Positions 1 to 6,477 are shown, numbered from the stretch's first letter. The stretch: 20,059 bases of DNA from Microbacteriaceae bacterium (GCA_012511645.1 JAAZFP010000329.1:1-20059), one strand, 5' to 3'. The notes: generated by a model from the letters alone, not told the origin. A program made the numbers and translations.

Positions 1-602
1 ACCGTCAGCGTGGACGTGTCTCCGAGACGGTGCAGGTTCGGGCGGATCAGGGCGTCGATGCCGGAGTGATCTTCCACGATGGCGAGGGTGCGGGCGTGGG
101 CGAATACGTCGCCGGGAATCTGCGACCAGTCGATGATCCATCCGGCATCGCGGGCGAGCTGGTTGAACATGATGTGCTGACTGCGCGTGTTCACGTCACG
201 GAACGGATGAATCGCCGTCGTCTCACCCCACACCCAAGCCAGCCCGTCAGAGAACGCATCCGCATCCAGACCGCGCAGGTAGTCGCGGGCGGCGAGTGCG
301 TCGAAGACGCGCTCGGCCTCGGGCGCGATGAACTGTGGGCGGCAGTGCGCGATGCCGGTGCCGCCGGGGTGGGTGTCGGTGTCGCGAATGTCGCCACCCC
401 AGACATAGAGATCCTGCGTCAGGTGCCGGTGGATGGCCTGCAAGTGGGCGAGGTCGAAGCGGCCGGGGATGGGGTGCTCGGTGAGTTCGACCATGCGCTG
501 ATGGATCGCGGCCGTCTCGACGGCCTTCCAACGGTCGTAGTCGGTGATGCCGAGCTTGTTGATGAGAACAAGGCTGTTCGGGTAGCTGTAGCGGTCGGGC
601 AC
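1..602 (-). CDS. Fic family protein (toxin), C-terminus cut by window edge
   Basis: Fic proteins transfer AMP or a related moiety from a nucleotide to a target protein. About 200 residues are visible; the gene runs off the left edge. Start chosen: GTG at 602-600, preceded by GGAG about 5 bases upstream. The Fic-core motif lies near residues 132-143 and reads HPFRDVNTRSQH. Compared with canonical HxFx(D/E)GNGRxxR, the catalytic His, the acidic residue, Asn and first Arg are kept. The two glycines are Val and Thr, and the final Arg is His. A flap-like segment (WGGDIRDTDT) lies near residues 68-77. The gene starts 21 bases after a VbhA-like antitoxin gene, the usual class I Fic toxin-antitoxin layout. 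Seen: motif and layout. Inferred: toxin role on the mobile element. Whether the variant motif still AMPylates cannot be judged from sequence. Confidence 0.88.
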   Translation of the reverse strand, partial: MPDRYSYPNSLVLINKLGITDYDRWKAVETAAIHQRMVELTEHPIPGRFDLAHLQAIHRHLTQDLYVWGGDIRDTDTHPGGTGIAHCRPQFIAPEAERVFDALAARDYLRGLDADAFSDGLAWVWGETTAIHPFRDVNTRSQHIMFNQLARDAGWIIDWSQIPGDVFAHARTLAIVEDHSGIDALIRPNLHRLGDTSTLT

Positions 603-623
603 TGGTGCTCCTGCCCCGACGGG

Positions 624-824
624 TTACTTCTCGGGGAAGCGGTCGAGCGCGGCTGCGATCGCCTCGCGCACCGCCTCATCCCCGGACAGCTCCCCGCGCA
701 CCTGGCGGCGGGCAATCTCCCGATCCGCCTCAGTGACGACGGCCCCGGCCGTCTCTTGCCCGGCCTCGACCTCGGCGAGCACGCGCCGGACATGGGCCTC
801 GGATACAGGGGTCTTGAGAGCCAT
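624..824 (-). CDS. VbhA-like antitoxin of the Fic protein
   Basis: A 66-residue protein whose second half (residues about 32-60; EADREIARRQVRGELSGDEA) resembles VbhA-family antitoxins. These bind a Fic toxin and put an inhibitory helix against its active site. Start ATG at 824 has a strong AAGGAGG site 8-9 bases upstream. It precedes the fic gene by 21 bases on the same strand, so the pair is surely co-transcribed. The usual inhibitory motif (S/T)xxxE(G/N) is not clearly recognisable in the N-terminal helix, so either the inhibitory contact differs or I cannot align it by eye. Family call rests on size, charge pattern and position next to fic. Confidence 0.75.
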   Translation of the reverse strand: MALKTPVSEAHVRRVLAEVEAGQETAGAVVTEADREIARRQVRGELSGDEAVREAIAAALDRFPEK

Positions 825-859
825 TCGGGGTGCCTCCTTGTGGTCGGCGTTCTCAGATC

Positions 860-865
860 AGTCTA
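860..865 (-). promoter_or_regulatory. Candidate -10 box for the antitoxin-Fic operon
   Basis: On the minus strand TAGACT lies 35 bases upstream of the antitoxin ATG, at a plausible distance for a -10 box. No convincing -35 hexamer is seen 16-18 bases further upstream. Weak support. Confidence 0.25.
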
Positions 866-900
866 CGTCTCGGCACCGACATTCGCAGGGAAGCCGGGAG

Positions 901-925
901 CGGTGGTGTCGATTCGGCACCACCG
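901..925. other. Hairpin between excisionase and antitoxin genes
   Basis: A perfect 8-bp inverted repeat (CGGTGGTG at 901-908, CACCACCG at 918-925, 9-base loop) begins 11 bases past the excisionase stop codon. No T-run follows on the minus strand, so it is not a textbook terminator. It could reduce read-through or set mRNA ends between the excisionase and toxin-antitoxin genes. Confidence 0.35.
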
Positions 926-936
926 GCAGCGGAGCG

Positions 937-1161
937 TCAGGGCTCGCTGTTGTCGGCCGGGGTGTCTGCGAAGAGGGCGAGGAACTTCTCGCGCGGGATC
1001 ACAACCCGGCGTCCGAGTCGGACGGAGGGGATGGTGCCGTTGTCGATGCTCGCGGTGATGGTTCGCGGATCGACGCCGAGTGCGGCGGCGGCTTCGGTGC
1101 GGGTGATGACGGCGCTGCGCGACCGGCGCAGATCGTCCAGAGTGACAGTCACGGTGCGCAT
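937..1161 (-). CDS. Excisionase-like helix-turn-helix DNA-binding protein
   Basis: A 74-residue protein with a MerR/excisionase-type winged helix: residues about 20-65 contain TRTEAAAALGVDPRTITASI (recognition helix) followed by the wing GRRVVIPREKF. This is the common excisionase-family fold that helps integrase remove an element or acts as a small regulator. Start ATG at 1161 has GGAGG 5 bases upstream. It is divergent from the XRE repressor and shares a compact control region with it (1172-1261). Its position beside integrase and repressor supports a recombination-direction role. No experimental function can be read from sequence, and a plain transcription factor is the alternative. Confidence 0.75.
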   Translation of the reverse strand: MRTVTVTLDDLRRSRSAVITRTEAAAALGVDPRTITASIDNGTIPSVRLGRRVVIPREKFLALFADTPADNSEP

Positions 1162-1200
1162 CTCGTCCTCCTGTTTCCAAGATGGTGTGAATAGTTCCTA

Positions 1201-1229
1201 AAAGTACATCACGGGGCTTGACGAGTCAA
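1201..1229 (-). promoter_or_regulatory. Promoter of the excisionase gene
   Basis: On the minus strand a -35 TTGACT (complement of 1224-1229) and a -10 TACTTT (complement of 1201-1206) are separated by exactly 17 bases. Transcription would start near 1194, giving a leader of about 33 bases that holds the GGAGG site. Its -35 abuts the -35 of the opposing repressor promoter. Confidence 0.6.
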
Positions 1230-1246
1230 GAGCGGGCTTGTATGTT
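1218..1246 (+). promoter_or_regulatory. Promoter of the XRE repressor gene, leaderless
   Basis: TTGACG at 1218-1223 and TATGTT at 1241-1246 are separated by 17 bases. The expected transcription start, 7 bases after the -10 box, is the A of ATG at 1253, and no ribosome binding site precedes that ATG. This indicates a leaderless mRNA. The two opposed -35 boxes form the palindrome CTTGAC-GA-GTCAAG (1217-1230), a natural operator position. Confidence 0.65.
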
Positions 1247-1252
1247 CCTAGT

Positions 1253-1813
1253 ATGGAAACAGATCGGGTGCGGGGTAATCCCGCTGGCATCACACACACG
1301 CACGTCTCCGCGAACCTCCGCGCCGCACGGCAAGCGATCGGCATGGACGTGCGCACCGCCGCGAGGCTGATGACCGAGGCGGGGCGGAAGCTGTCGCCGT
1401 CGGGGATCAGCAAGATCGAGAACGGTGACCGGCGCGTGGACGTGGACGACCTCACCGCCCTCGCCTACGTCTTGCGCACTACCCCAGCGGCGCTTCTCAC
1501 CCCGCCAGCGGAGGCGGTGAACCTGACCGGGGTGCCGGAGTCCTACCTGCCCGAAGAACTACAGGCATGGATCGCAGGCAACGTGAAGCTCACCACGGAT
1601 GATCTGGTCAGGTATTGGAAGGAGCAGCGGTTCACTGCGATCAGTGCGAAGCGGTGGGCGGAACAGATGCTCACCAGCTACGACAACGGGCAGGTCGGCG
1701 TCACCCCGCGCGAGGTGTACCAGGAGCGCTACGACACCCAGGACGCCCGCGAAGCTCACGCCACCGGCAGACTCTTGCAGGTCGACCCGAACGCCACCCT
1801 CGCCGTCGAGTAG
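1253..1813 (+). CDS. XRE-family transcriptional regulator (element repressor)
   Basis: A 186-residue protein. Residues about 18-75 form a Cro/C1-type helix-turn-helix, with SPSGISKIENGDRRVDVDDL as the recognition-helix region. The rest (about 85-186) has no domain I recognise. Start ATG at 1253 was chosen over an in-frame TTG at 1238 because the -10 box (1241-1246) lies between them, so the TTG cannot be on the transcript. The gene lies upstream of integrase in the same direction (73-base gap) and is divergent from the excisionase gene. It probably keeps the element integrated by repressing the divergent promoter and itself; this is inferred from layout. Confidence 0.85.
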   Translation: METDRVRGNPAGITHTHVSANLRAARQAIGMDVRTAARLMTEAGRKLSPSGISKIENGDRRVDVDDLTALAYVLRTTPAALLTPPAEAVNLTGVPESYLPEELQAWIAGNVKLTTDDLVRYWKEQRFTAISAKRWAEQMLTSYDNGQVGVTPREVYQERYDTQDAREAHATGRLLQVDPNATLAVE

Positions 1814-1886
1814 CGAAGCTCGCAAGTCACTGCACCGCCTGTCAGGTGGCGCGGACTCATCCACACCAGGGAAAGGAGAAAGAAAC

Positions 1887-3164
1887 ATGGCAGAGCACCC
1901 CATCCCGCCCCCCAATGAGGCGGCCACCGCGCACAAGGGGGTGAAGCAACAGCGACGATCCCGATCCCGTCACGCCGGATCACTGGCCGACTACCAGACC
2001 CGCAAAGGCAAGCGGTGGAAGTTCCAGATCTATGTGCTCATCGACCCGGAGAAGCCCGAGCTTGGTGAGAAGCGGTTGACCCGTGGCGGGTTCACCGACC
2101 TCGAAGAAGCACAGGCCGCGCTCACCGAAGCGCTCAAGAAGCGGGCACGGAACGAGAAGTTCCAAGGCAAAACCCCGACCATCGCGGTGTATGCCGAGGA
2201 TTGGGCGTCGTCGCTGCGGTTGGCTGATTCCACGATCAAGGGGTACCGGAAGATCATCCGCAACCACATCACCCCCGACCTGGGCCGCATCAGGATCGAC
2301 AAGCTCACCGCCACCCGCATCGGCTCCCACTACCGGGAGTTGGAGAAGAGCGGGCGCAAGGACGAGTACGGCAAGGGCAAACCGCTCTCGGCCAACAGCA
2401 TCCACAAGGTGCATGTTGTACTCGGCGCGATCCTCGATGCCGCGATCGATGACGGGCTGCTGACGGTGAACCCCGCGAAGAAGAAGCGCACCGTGAACGC
2501 CCCGAAGTCGTCACAGGTACGGGCGCAGAAACCGGAAATCGTGACCTGGACGGGCGAACAGCTCACCACGTTCCTCACCTGGAACGAGAAGGAGCTGAAA
2601 GACGAATTGTTCCCGCTGTGGCGACTGATCGCCTACACGGGGATGCGGCGTTCGGAAGCTCTCGCTCTCAGATGGAACGACATCAACACCAGAACCGGCA
2701 GGGTCAGCATCCGACGGGCGGTGAACACCGAGGACTGGACGACCACCAAGACCACGAAGACGGGCAACGCCCGCGTGATCGACGTGGACGCCGACACCCT
2801 CAAAGTGCTCGCCACGTACAAGGTCGCTCGTGCTGAGGTGTCGTTCGACCTCGCGAAGGCTGACGCGTATGTGTTCGGTGACGACGAAGGCGGCATCCGG
2901 TCACCAGATGCGATGACAAGCCGCTGGGATCGCCGCATGAAGTGGATCATCAAGAAACACCCCACGCTGCCCCGCGTGACGATCAAGGGGCTGCGGCACA
3001 CGCACGCCACACTCCTGCTGGAGTTGGGCGAGCACCCCAAGGTGGTACAGGAGCGCCTCGGGCACTCCACCATCACGACCACGATGAACATCTACAGCCA
3101 TGTCACCCCGACGATGCAGAAAGCCGCAGCAGACCGCTTCGCGGCCCATCTCGGTGGGGCTTAG
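1887..3164 (+). CDS. int: Tyrosine-type site-specific integrase
   Basis: A 425-residue phage/ICE-type integrase that recombines the element into the chromosome. An N-terminal arm-binding segment (about 30-90), a SAM-like core-binding domain (about 93-195) and a C-terminal catalytic domain (about 225-420) are visible. Catalytic residues: Arg254 (TGMRRSE), Lys367 and Arg370 in KGLRHTHAT, His393 (LGHST) and nucleophile Tyr403 (NIYSHV). The usual His of the HxxR motif is Lys, an accepted variant. Start ATG at 1887 has AAAGGAG 7-8 bases upstream; the frame is open further upstream but overlaps the XRE gene. It ends 80 bases from the 3' end of tRNA-Leu, its likely target. All catalytic residues are present, so it looks active. 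Confidence 0.95.
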   Translation: MAEHPIPPPNEAATAHKGVKQQRRSRSRHAGSLADYQTRKGKRWKFQIYVLIDPEKPELGEKRLTRGGFTDLEEAQAALTEALKKRARNEKFQGKTPTIAVYAEDWASSLRLADSTIKGYRKIIRNHITPDLGRIRIDKLTATRIGSHYRELEKSGRKDEYGKGKPLSANSIHKVHVVLGAILDAAIDDGLLTVNPAKKKRTVNAPKSSQVRAQKPEIVTWTGEQLTTFLTWNEKELKDELFPLWRLIAYTGMRRSEALALRWNDINTRTGRVSIRRAVNTEDWTTTKTTKTGNARVIDVDADTLKVLATYKVARAEVSFDLAKADAYVFGDDEGGIRSPDAMTSRWDRRMKWIIKKHPTLPRVTIKGLRHTHATLLLELGEHPKVVQERLGHSTITTTMNIYSHVTPTMQKAAADRFAAHLGGA

Positions 3165-3246
3165 CACATATCTCAGCACATGGCACGAAAATGACCCCCG
3201 ACCCGGAGTATAAAACTCCTGATCAGAGGCCATTTTTCGTTCGTGC
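3163..3246. other. Attachment-site arm region between integrase and tRNA-Leu
   Basis: The stretch between the integrase stop and the tRNA 3' end is dense in repeats. AGCACAT occurs at 3163-3169 and 3175-3181 (direct, 12 bp apart). GCACGAAAATG (3183-3193) is matched by an imperfect inverted copy, CATTTTTCGTTCGTGC (3231-3246). A 5-bp hairpin GGAGT-ataaa-ACTCC lies at 3205-3219, and the palindrome CTGATCAG at 3219-3226. Integrases of this type bind such arm repeats beside the crossover site. The crossover core should be in the tRNA 3' half; its second copy would lie outside the window to the left. Confidence 0.5.
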
Positions 3247-3327
3247 GCGAGGGGGGACTTGAACCCCCACGCCCTTGCGGGCACTGGCACCTGAAGCCAG
3301 CGCGTCTGCCAATTCCGCCACTCGCGC
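3244..3327 (-). tRNA. tRNA-Leu, anticodon CAG
   Basis: An 84-base tRNA with a long variable arm, typical of leucine. The acceptor stem GCGCGAG pairs with CTCGCGC, and the discriminator base is A. The anticodon stem-loop is CTGGC-TTCAGGT-GCCAG, giving anticodon CAG (reads CUG). The variable arm is GCCCGCAAGGGC, and the T arm GGGGG-TTCAAGT-CCCCC is intact. The 3' CCA is not encoded. The 3' end points to the integrase gene 80 bases away, so the tRNA is the attachment site and was restored on insertion. A tRNA-Leu beside fhaA is also found in mycobacteria, so this is its ancestral location. Confidence 0.96.
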
Positions 3328-3366
3328 GAGTTGTTGCGCAGGACTTTCGTTCTGCATAACTCGATT

Positions 3367-3395
3367 AGCTTAGCAAGCGTCATCCGATCCACCAA
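3367..3395 (-). promoter_or_regulatory. Candidate promoter of tRNA-Leu
   Basis: On the minus strand TTGGTG (complement of 3390-3395) and TAAGCT (complement of 3367-3372) are 17 bases apart, with TGC just before the -10 (extended -10). Transcription would begin about 33 bases before the mature tRNA. A perfect TTGACA lies a little upstream (complement of 3398-3403) but has no good -10 at the right distance. Confidence 0.45.
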
Positions 3396-3449
3396 AATGT
3401 CAAGGCCGAGCCCGTGCCGGTCACGGTGTCAGCCGCGCTGGGTTCGGCG

Positions 3450-4743
3450 CTACCCTTGCCACGCGCGTATGAACACCGCGTCGCGACCCGTGCGCTTTAC
3501 CTCATACATCGCGGCGTCGGCCGCAGCGAGCAGCGACGACGAGGTTGGCGTCGGGGCATCTGACGCTGGATCCCAGGTCATCACACCGACACTGCTCGAC
3601 AATGGCATGCCGGCGGCCGACCCTTCGAGCGATGCCCGCACGACCTGCCACACTCGTTCGGCGAGCTGCGCGGCGCCTTCTTCGTCCAAGTCTGCTGCGG
3701 CGATCACAAATTCATCACCACCGAGTCGGCTCACCACCTCACCCGAGCGACAGGTCGCGCGCAGCCGATCCGCGACGGTGATCAGCACCTCATCACCGAC
3801 CGCGTGGCCCAGCTGGTCGTTAATCTTCTTAAAACCGTCGAGGTCGAGAAAGAGCACGGCGCAGGCCTGCTGGTTGCGTCGACTCTGCGACAGAATCTGT
3901 TCGAGCTGCTCTTCGAGCAAGATGCGATTTGCAAGCCCCGTCAGACCATCGTGCAGGGCGCGATGTCGAATGCGGTCTTGCAGCGCTAGGTGGTCGAGCA
4001 CGAGCTCTGCCTGCACAGCCAGTGACTCAAGGGTGTGCAGCACCTGCGGTTCAAGGGTGCGTGGCCGGCGAAACCAACAGCTGATCTCGCCGATGCCTCG
4101 CGTCTCATCCTCTCGCACGTCGATGATTGGGGTGAGCACCAGCGGGGGTCGTGCCCCACTGGCGCATCACCGTCGACATACCGTCAGCAACGGTTTCTTC
4201 GATGCGCACTGAAGTCCATGCAGCATGGGTGGCTCGACCGGCCGCCTCAACCAGCACCTCACCAAGATCATCAACACCCTGCGCGACCGCGAGTTTGCTG
4301 GTGGCATCCTGCATCAGCGACAGTGCCTCGCTCGCCACTTCGGCGTCGTGTCTGGCCTGCACCACCTCACGTTCAAACGCGATGCGGCCCGGTGCGGCGA
4401 GAAGCGCCGCCCGCAGGTGCGTCTCGCCGTCTCCCTCAGCCACCTCGGCGTTCATCAAAAATGGCACCCGGGAGCCGTCGGGCCCTTTGATCTCAATCAC
4501 TGCCTCACGCACGCTTCCCGTCGAGAGAATCTGCGGCATCACCCGAGTTTCATACAGCATGCGCGTTGAAGGCGTGAGCCAGTCCACTATGTTGCGACCA
4601 ACAAAGGTGTCAGTTTCGGCTCCGTTGTGCTCGTGTAGCCACGTTGCCATTCGTCGGTTATAGGCGAGGATCACGCCACCGAGCGAGATCGTCAGCAGGC
4701 CTACCGGGGCATGGTCAACCAGCTGCTCATACACATCTGTCAC
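3450..4743 (-). pseudogene. PAS-GAF-GGDEF diguanylate cyclase, one-base frameshift
   Basis: Signalling protein predicted to make cyclic di-GMP. From GTG at 4743 to TAG at 3450 it would be 430 residues with one base removed: PAS (about 1-118), coiled linker, GAF (about 133-265), GGDEF (about 270-428). The cyclase signature RLGGDEF is intact, and the domain opens with HDGLTGLANR. The product-inhibition site reads RSGE instead of RxxD. The frame breaks near residue 200 at a run of five G (4144-4148, plus strand). Dropping one base joins GTTP to LVLTPIID inside GAF. Uncorrected, the first frame stops soon after (4105) and GGDEF stands alone in the second frame. The start overlaps the stop of the RsbQ-like gene (GTGA, 4740-4743), implying coupled translation. 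Mutation, sequencing error or slippage cannot be told apart here. Confidence 0.8.
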
Positions 4744-5601
4744 AGCAACGCCTGGATGTGTGAGGTGATCAGCGCAGGCTCGGTGAGGTGCACAAAGTGA
4801 CCCGCGCTCTTCAACTCGACGAGCTCGCAGTCGCGAATGTGATCCCTGAGATAGCTGCCGATGTGCGGCGGGCAAATGATGTCACCGGTCGACTGCAGCA
4901 CCACGCACGAGGCGGGCACCTCAGCAAGCCGGTGACGCACGTCGCTGAGAAACACGACGCGCGCAAAGTGCTTTGCCACATGCTGCGGGGTGGCCGCGAA
5001 ATAACCGCGCACCCGGTCGGTGACCTCGGGCAGGTCATCACGGTTGGTGACCGCGGGCGCGAGAGACGCCGCCCATGCGGGCTGGTTCGCTTCGATTCCG
5101 GCGATCAGACCAAGCACATCGTCACGCGAGAAGCCGCCCACATAGTCGCCGTCGTCAACGTAGCGCGGTGACGGGCACACCATCAAGATCTTTTTGAACA
5201 GTTCGGGTCGCTCTATTGAGGCGAGCGCGCTAATCATGCCGCTGACCGAGTGCGCCACCAACAGCACATCGGTGGCCCCCACCGCATCGATGACCTCAAT
5301 GAGATCTTGCGCGTAGCCGCTCAGCGAGTCATACCGCTGCGCATCATACGATGCTGAGATCAGACGCACCCGACCCGACATAGTCAAAGAGCACGACGCG
5401 GTACTCATCCGCGAATGTCTCGGCGATACTGCGCCAGGTCGACTGGTCCGTGCCATACCCGTGGGCAAACACGAGCACTGGTGTATCTTTGGGGCCGAGC
5501 ACGGTCACCGAGTTTCGTTGCATCACTGATTCTCGGCTGGGGTTTGCTCCTTCGAGCAACTGCTGCATGTTCACAGTCGAGATTCTGCCATCCCGGCTCA
5601 T
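4740..5601 (-). pseudogene. RsbQ-like alpha/beta hydrolase, one-base frameshift
   Basis: Closely resembles Bacillus RsbQ, the small hydrolase that feeds the PAS domain of RsbP in energy-stress signalling; plant KAI2/D14 receptors share this fold. Visible segments: VFAHGYGTDQSTW, VVLFDYVGSGASDL, then in the next frame YDSLSGYAQDL, nucleophile Ser in VAHSVSG, catalytic Asp in STGDIICPP, and His in AGHFVHL. The frame breaks between SGASDL and the following YDAQRY (about 5347-5361), where one base too many is present. The first frame ends at TGA 5344. With the base removed the product is 286 residues from ATG 5601 (GAGGGG site 9 bases upstream), or 260 from ATG 5523; RsbQ has 269. The downstream PAS-GAF-GGDEF gene overlaps by GTGA. 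Divergent from fhaA. Confidence 0.8.
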
Positions 5602-5676
5602 TTCCTGCATCCCCTCGCGTGCACGCGATGCTTTAAGCACATGCAGGTAGCATGTCTGCGAAGGAGGGCGACAGCC

Positions 5677-6477
5677 ATGGGCATTCTTGACAGCGTTGAG
5701 CGCGGGCTCGAACGAGCCGTCAATGGCGCCTTCGCCCGCACCTTTCGGTCGGGCGTGCAGCCCGTCGAGATCTCGGCTGCGCTCAAGCGCGAGCTCGACA
5801 TCGGCTCGGTGATCGTGGATCGCGACCGCGTGCTTGCACCAAACTCGTTTGTGGTGCGCGTTGGCGACGCTGACGCCGATCGGCTGGCGCGCATGGGTGG
5901 CACGCTTGAGCGCGAACTCGTTGCGGTGGTTGCCAAACACGCGAAGCGACAGGGTTACCAGCTGCTCGGCGATCCGAGTGTGGTGATCGAGCGCGACTCC
6001 TCTCTGACGACAGGTGTGTTGCAGATTGATGCGGCGCAGGTCGAAGGCTCGGTATCGTGGGTTGCTGTGATCGAAGTTGATGGGGTCAGACACCCGCTGC
6101 GCAAGGGCGCAACCATTGTCGGGCGCGGCAGCGAAGCAGACATTCGGGTCACCGACGGCGCGGCATCACGACAGCATTTGCAGCTCATCTGGGATGGCAC
6201 GGCGGGCATCGCCCGTGATCTTGGGTCAACGAACGGCACAAAGATCAACGGCCAGCGTTTTCGTGAGGCAGCGCTGAGCCCCGACACGGTGTTTACGATC
6301 GGCCAGACACAGCTGACATTCCGGTTGTTGCCTGATGGCGGAAGCAGAGCAGCCCGCCCGGGGCCGCAGCAGCCCTCATCACGCAGCTCTGCACCACGCA
6401 ACGCAACACCGAGCAACACCGCACCCTCAATCGATGAAGATTTCTGGAGGGGCCTGTTAGTGAACTCACCCTCATGA
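5677..6477 (+). CDS. fhaA: FhaA, FHA-domain regulator of peptidoglycan synthesis
   Basis: A 266-residue protein. The N-terminal FhaA domain (DUF3662 type, residues about 1-120) opens with MGILDSVERGLE. A Ser/Thr-rich linker lies C-terminal to the FHA domain (about 130-225), which reads phosphothreonine: IVGRGSEADIRV, SRQH, GSTNGTKING carry the binding residues. In mycobacteria FhaA binds phosphorylated MviN/MurJ and restrains peptidoglycan synthesis. Start ATG at 5677 was chosen for AGGAGG 9 bases upstream; an upstream in-frame ATG at 5641 has none. First gene of the kinase/phosphatase operon. Its TGA overlaps the first ATG of fhaB (ATGA at 6474-6477). Confidence 0.93.
   Translation: MGILDSVERGLERAVNGAFARTFRSGVQPVEISAALKRELDIGSVIVDRDRVLAPNSFVVRVGDADADRLARMGGTLERELVAVVAKHAKRQGYQLLGDPSVVIERDSSLTTGVLQIDAAQVEGSVSWVAVIEVDGVRHPLRKGATIVGRGSEADIRVTDGAASRQHLQLIWDGTAGIARDLGSTNGTKINGQRFREAALSPDTVFTIGQTQLTFRLLPDGGSRAARPGPQQPSSRSSAPRNATPSNTAPSIDEDFWRGLLVNSPS

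Larger units (their letters stand above)
1172..1261. repeat. Repeats in the divergent control region
   Basis: Perfect 8-bp inverted repeats TGTTTCCA (1172-1179) and TGGAAACA (1254-1261) bracket the region. GTTCCTA occurs twice in direct orientation at 1194-1200 and 1244-1250, exactly 50 bp apart, each at a predicted transcription start. TTCC-N6-GGAA (1245-1258) forms a small dyad over the repressor start. These are candidate operators for the repressor or excisionase; binding is inferred. Confidence 0.45.

Noticed and set aside
30..1058. Long plus-strand open frame over 1 kb
   Set aside because: It lies antisense to the Fic, antitoxin and excisionase genes; its protein has no recognisable domain and is a high-GC shadow frame.
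1599..1886. Upstream extension of the integrase frame
   Set aside because: Overlaps the XRE gene, is low-complexity Arg/Ser sequence, and ATG 1887 has a strong ribosome site.
2901..3395. Minus-strand open frame across the tRNA
   Set aside because: It contains the familiar translated-tRNA artefact (REWRNWQTRWLQVPVPARAW) and overlaps integrase antisense.
3398..3403. Perfect TTGACA upstream of tRNA-Leu (minus strand)
   Set aside because: No acceptable -10 box at 16-18 bases; the TTGGTG/TAAGCT pair fits better.
4105..4139. Treating the PAS-GAF and GGDEF parts as two genes
   Set aside because: The GAF domain would be split across both, and the second start codon has no ribosome site; one shifted gene is simpler.
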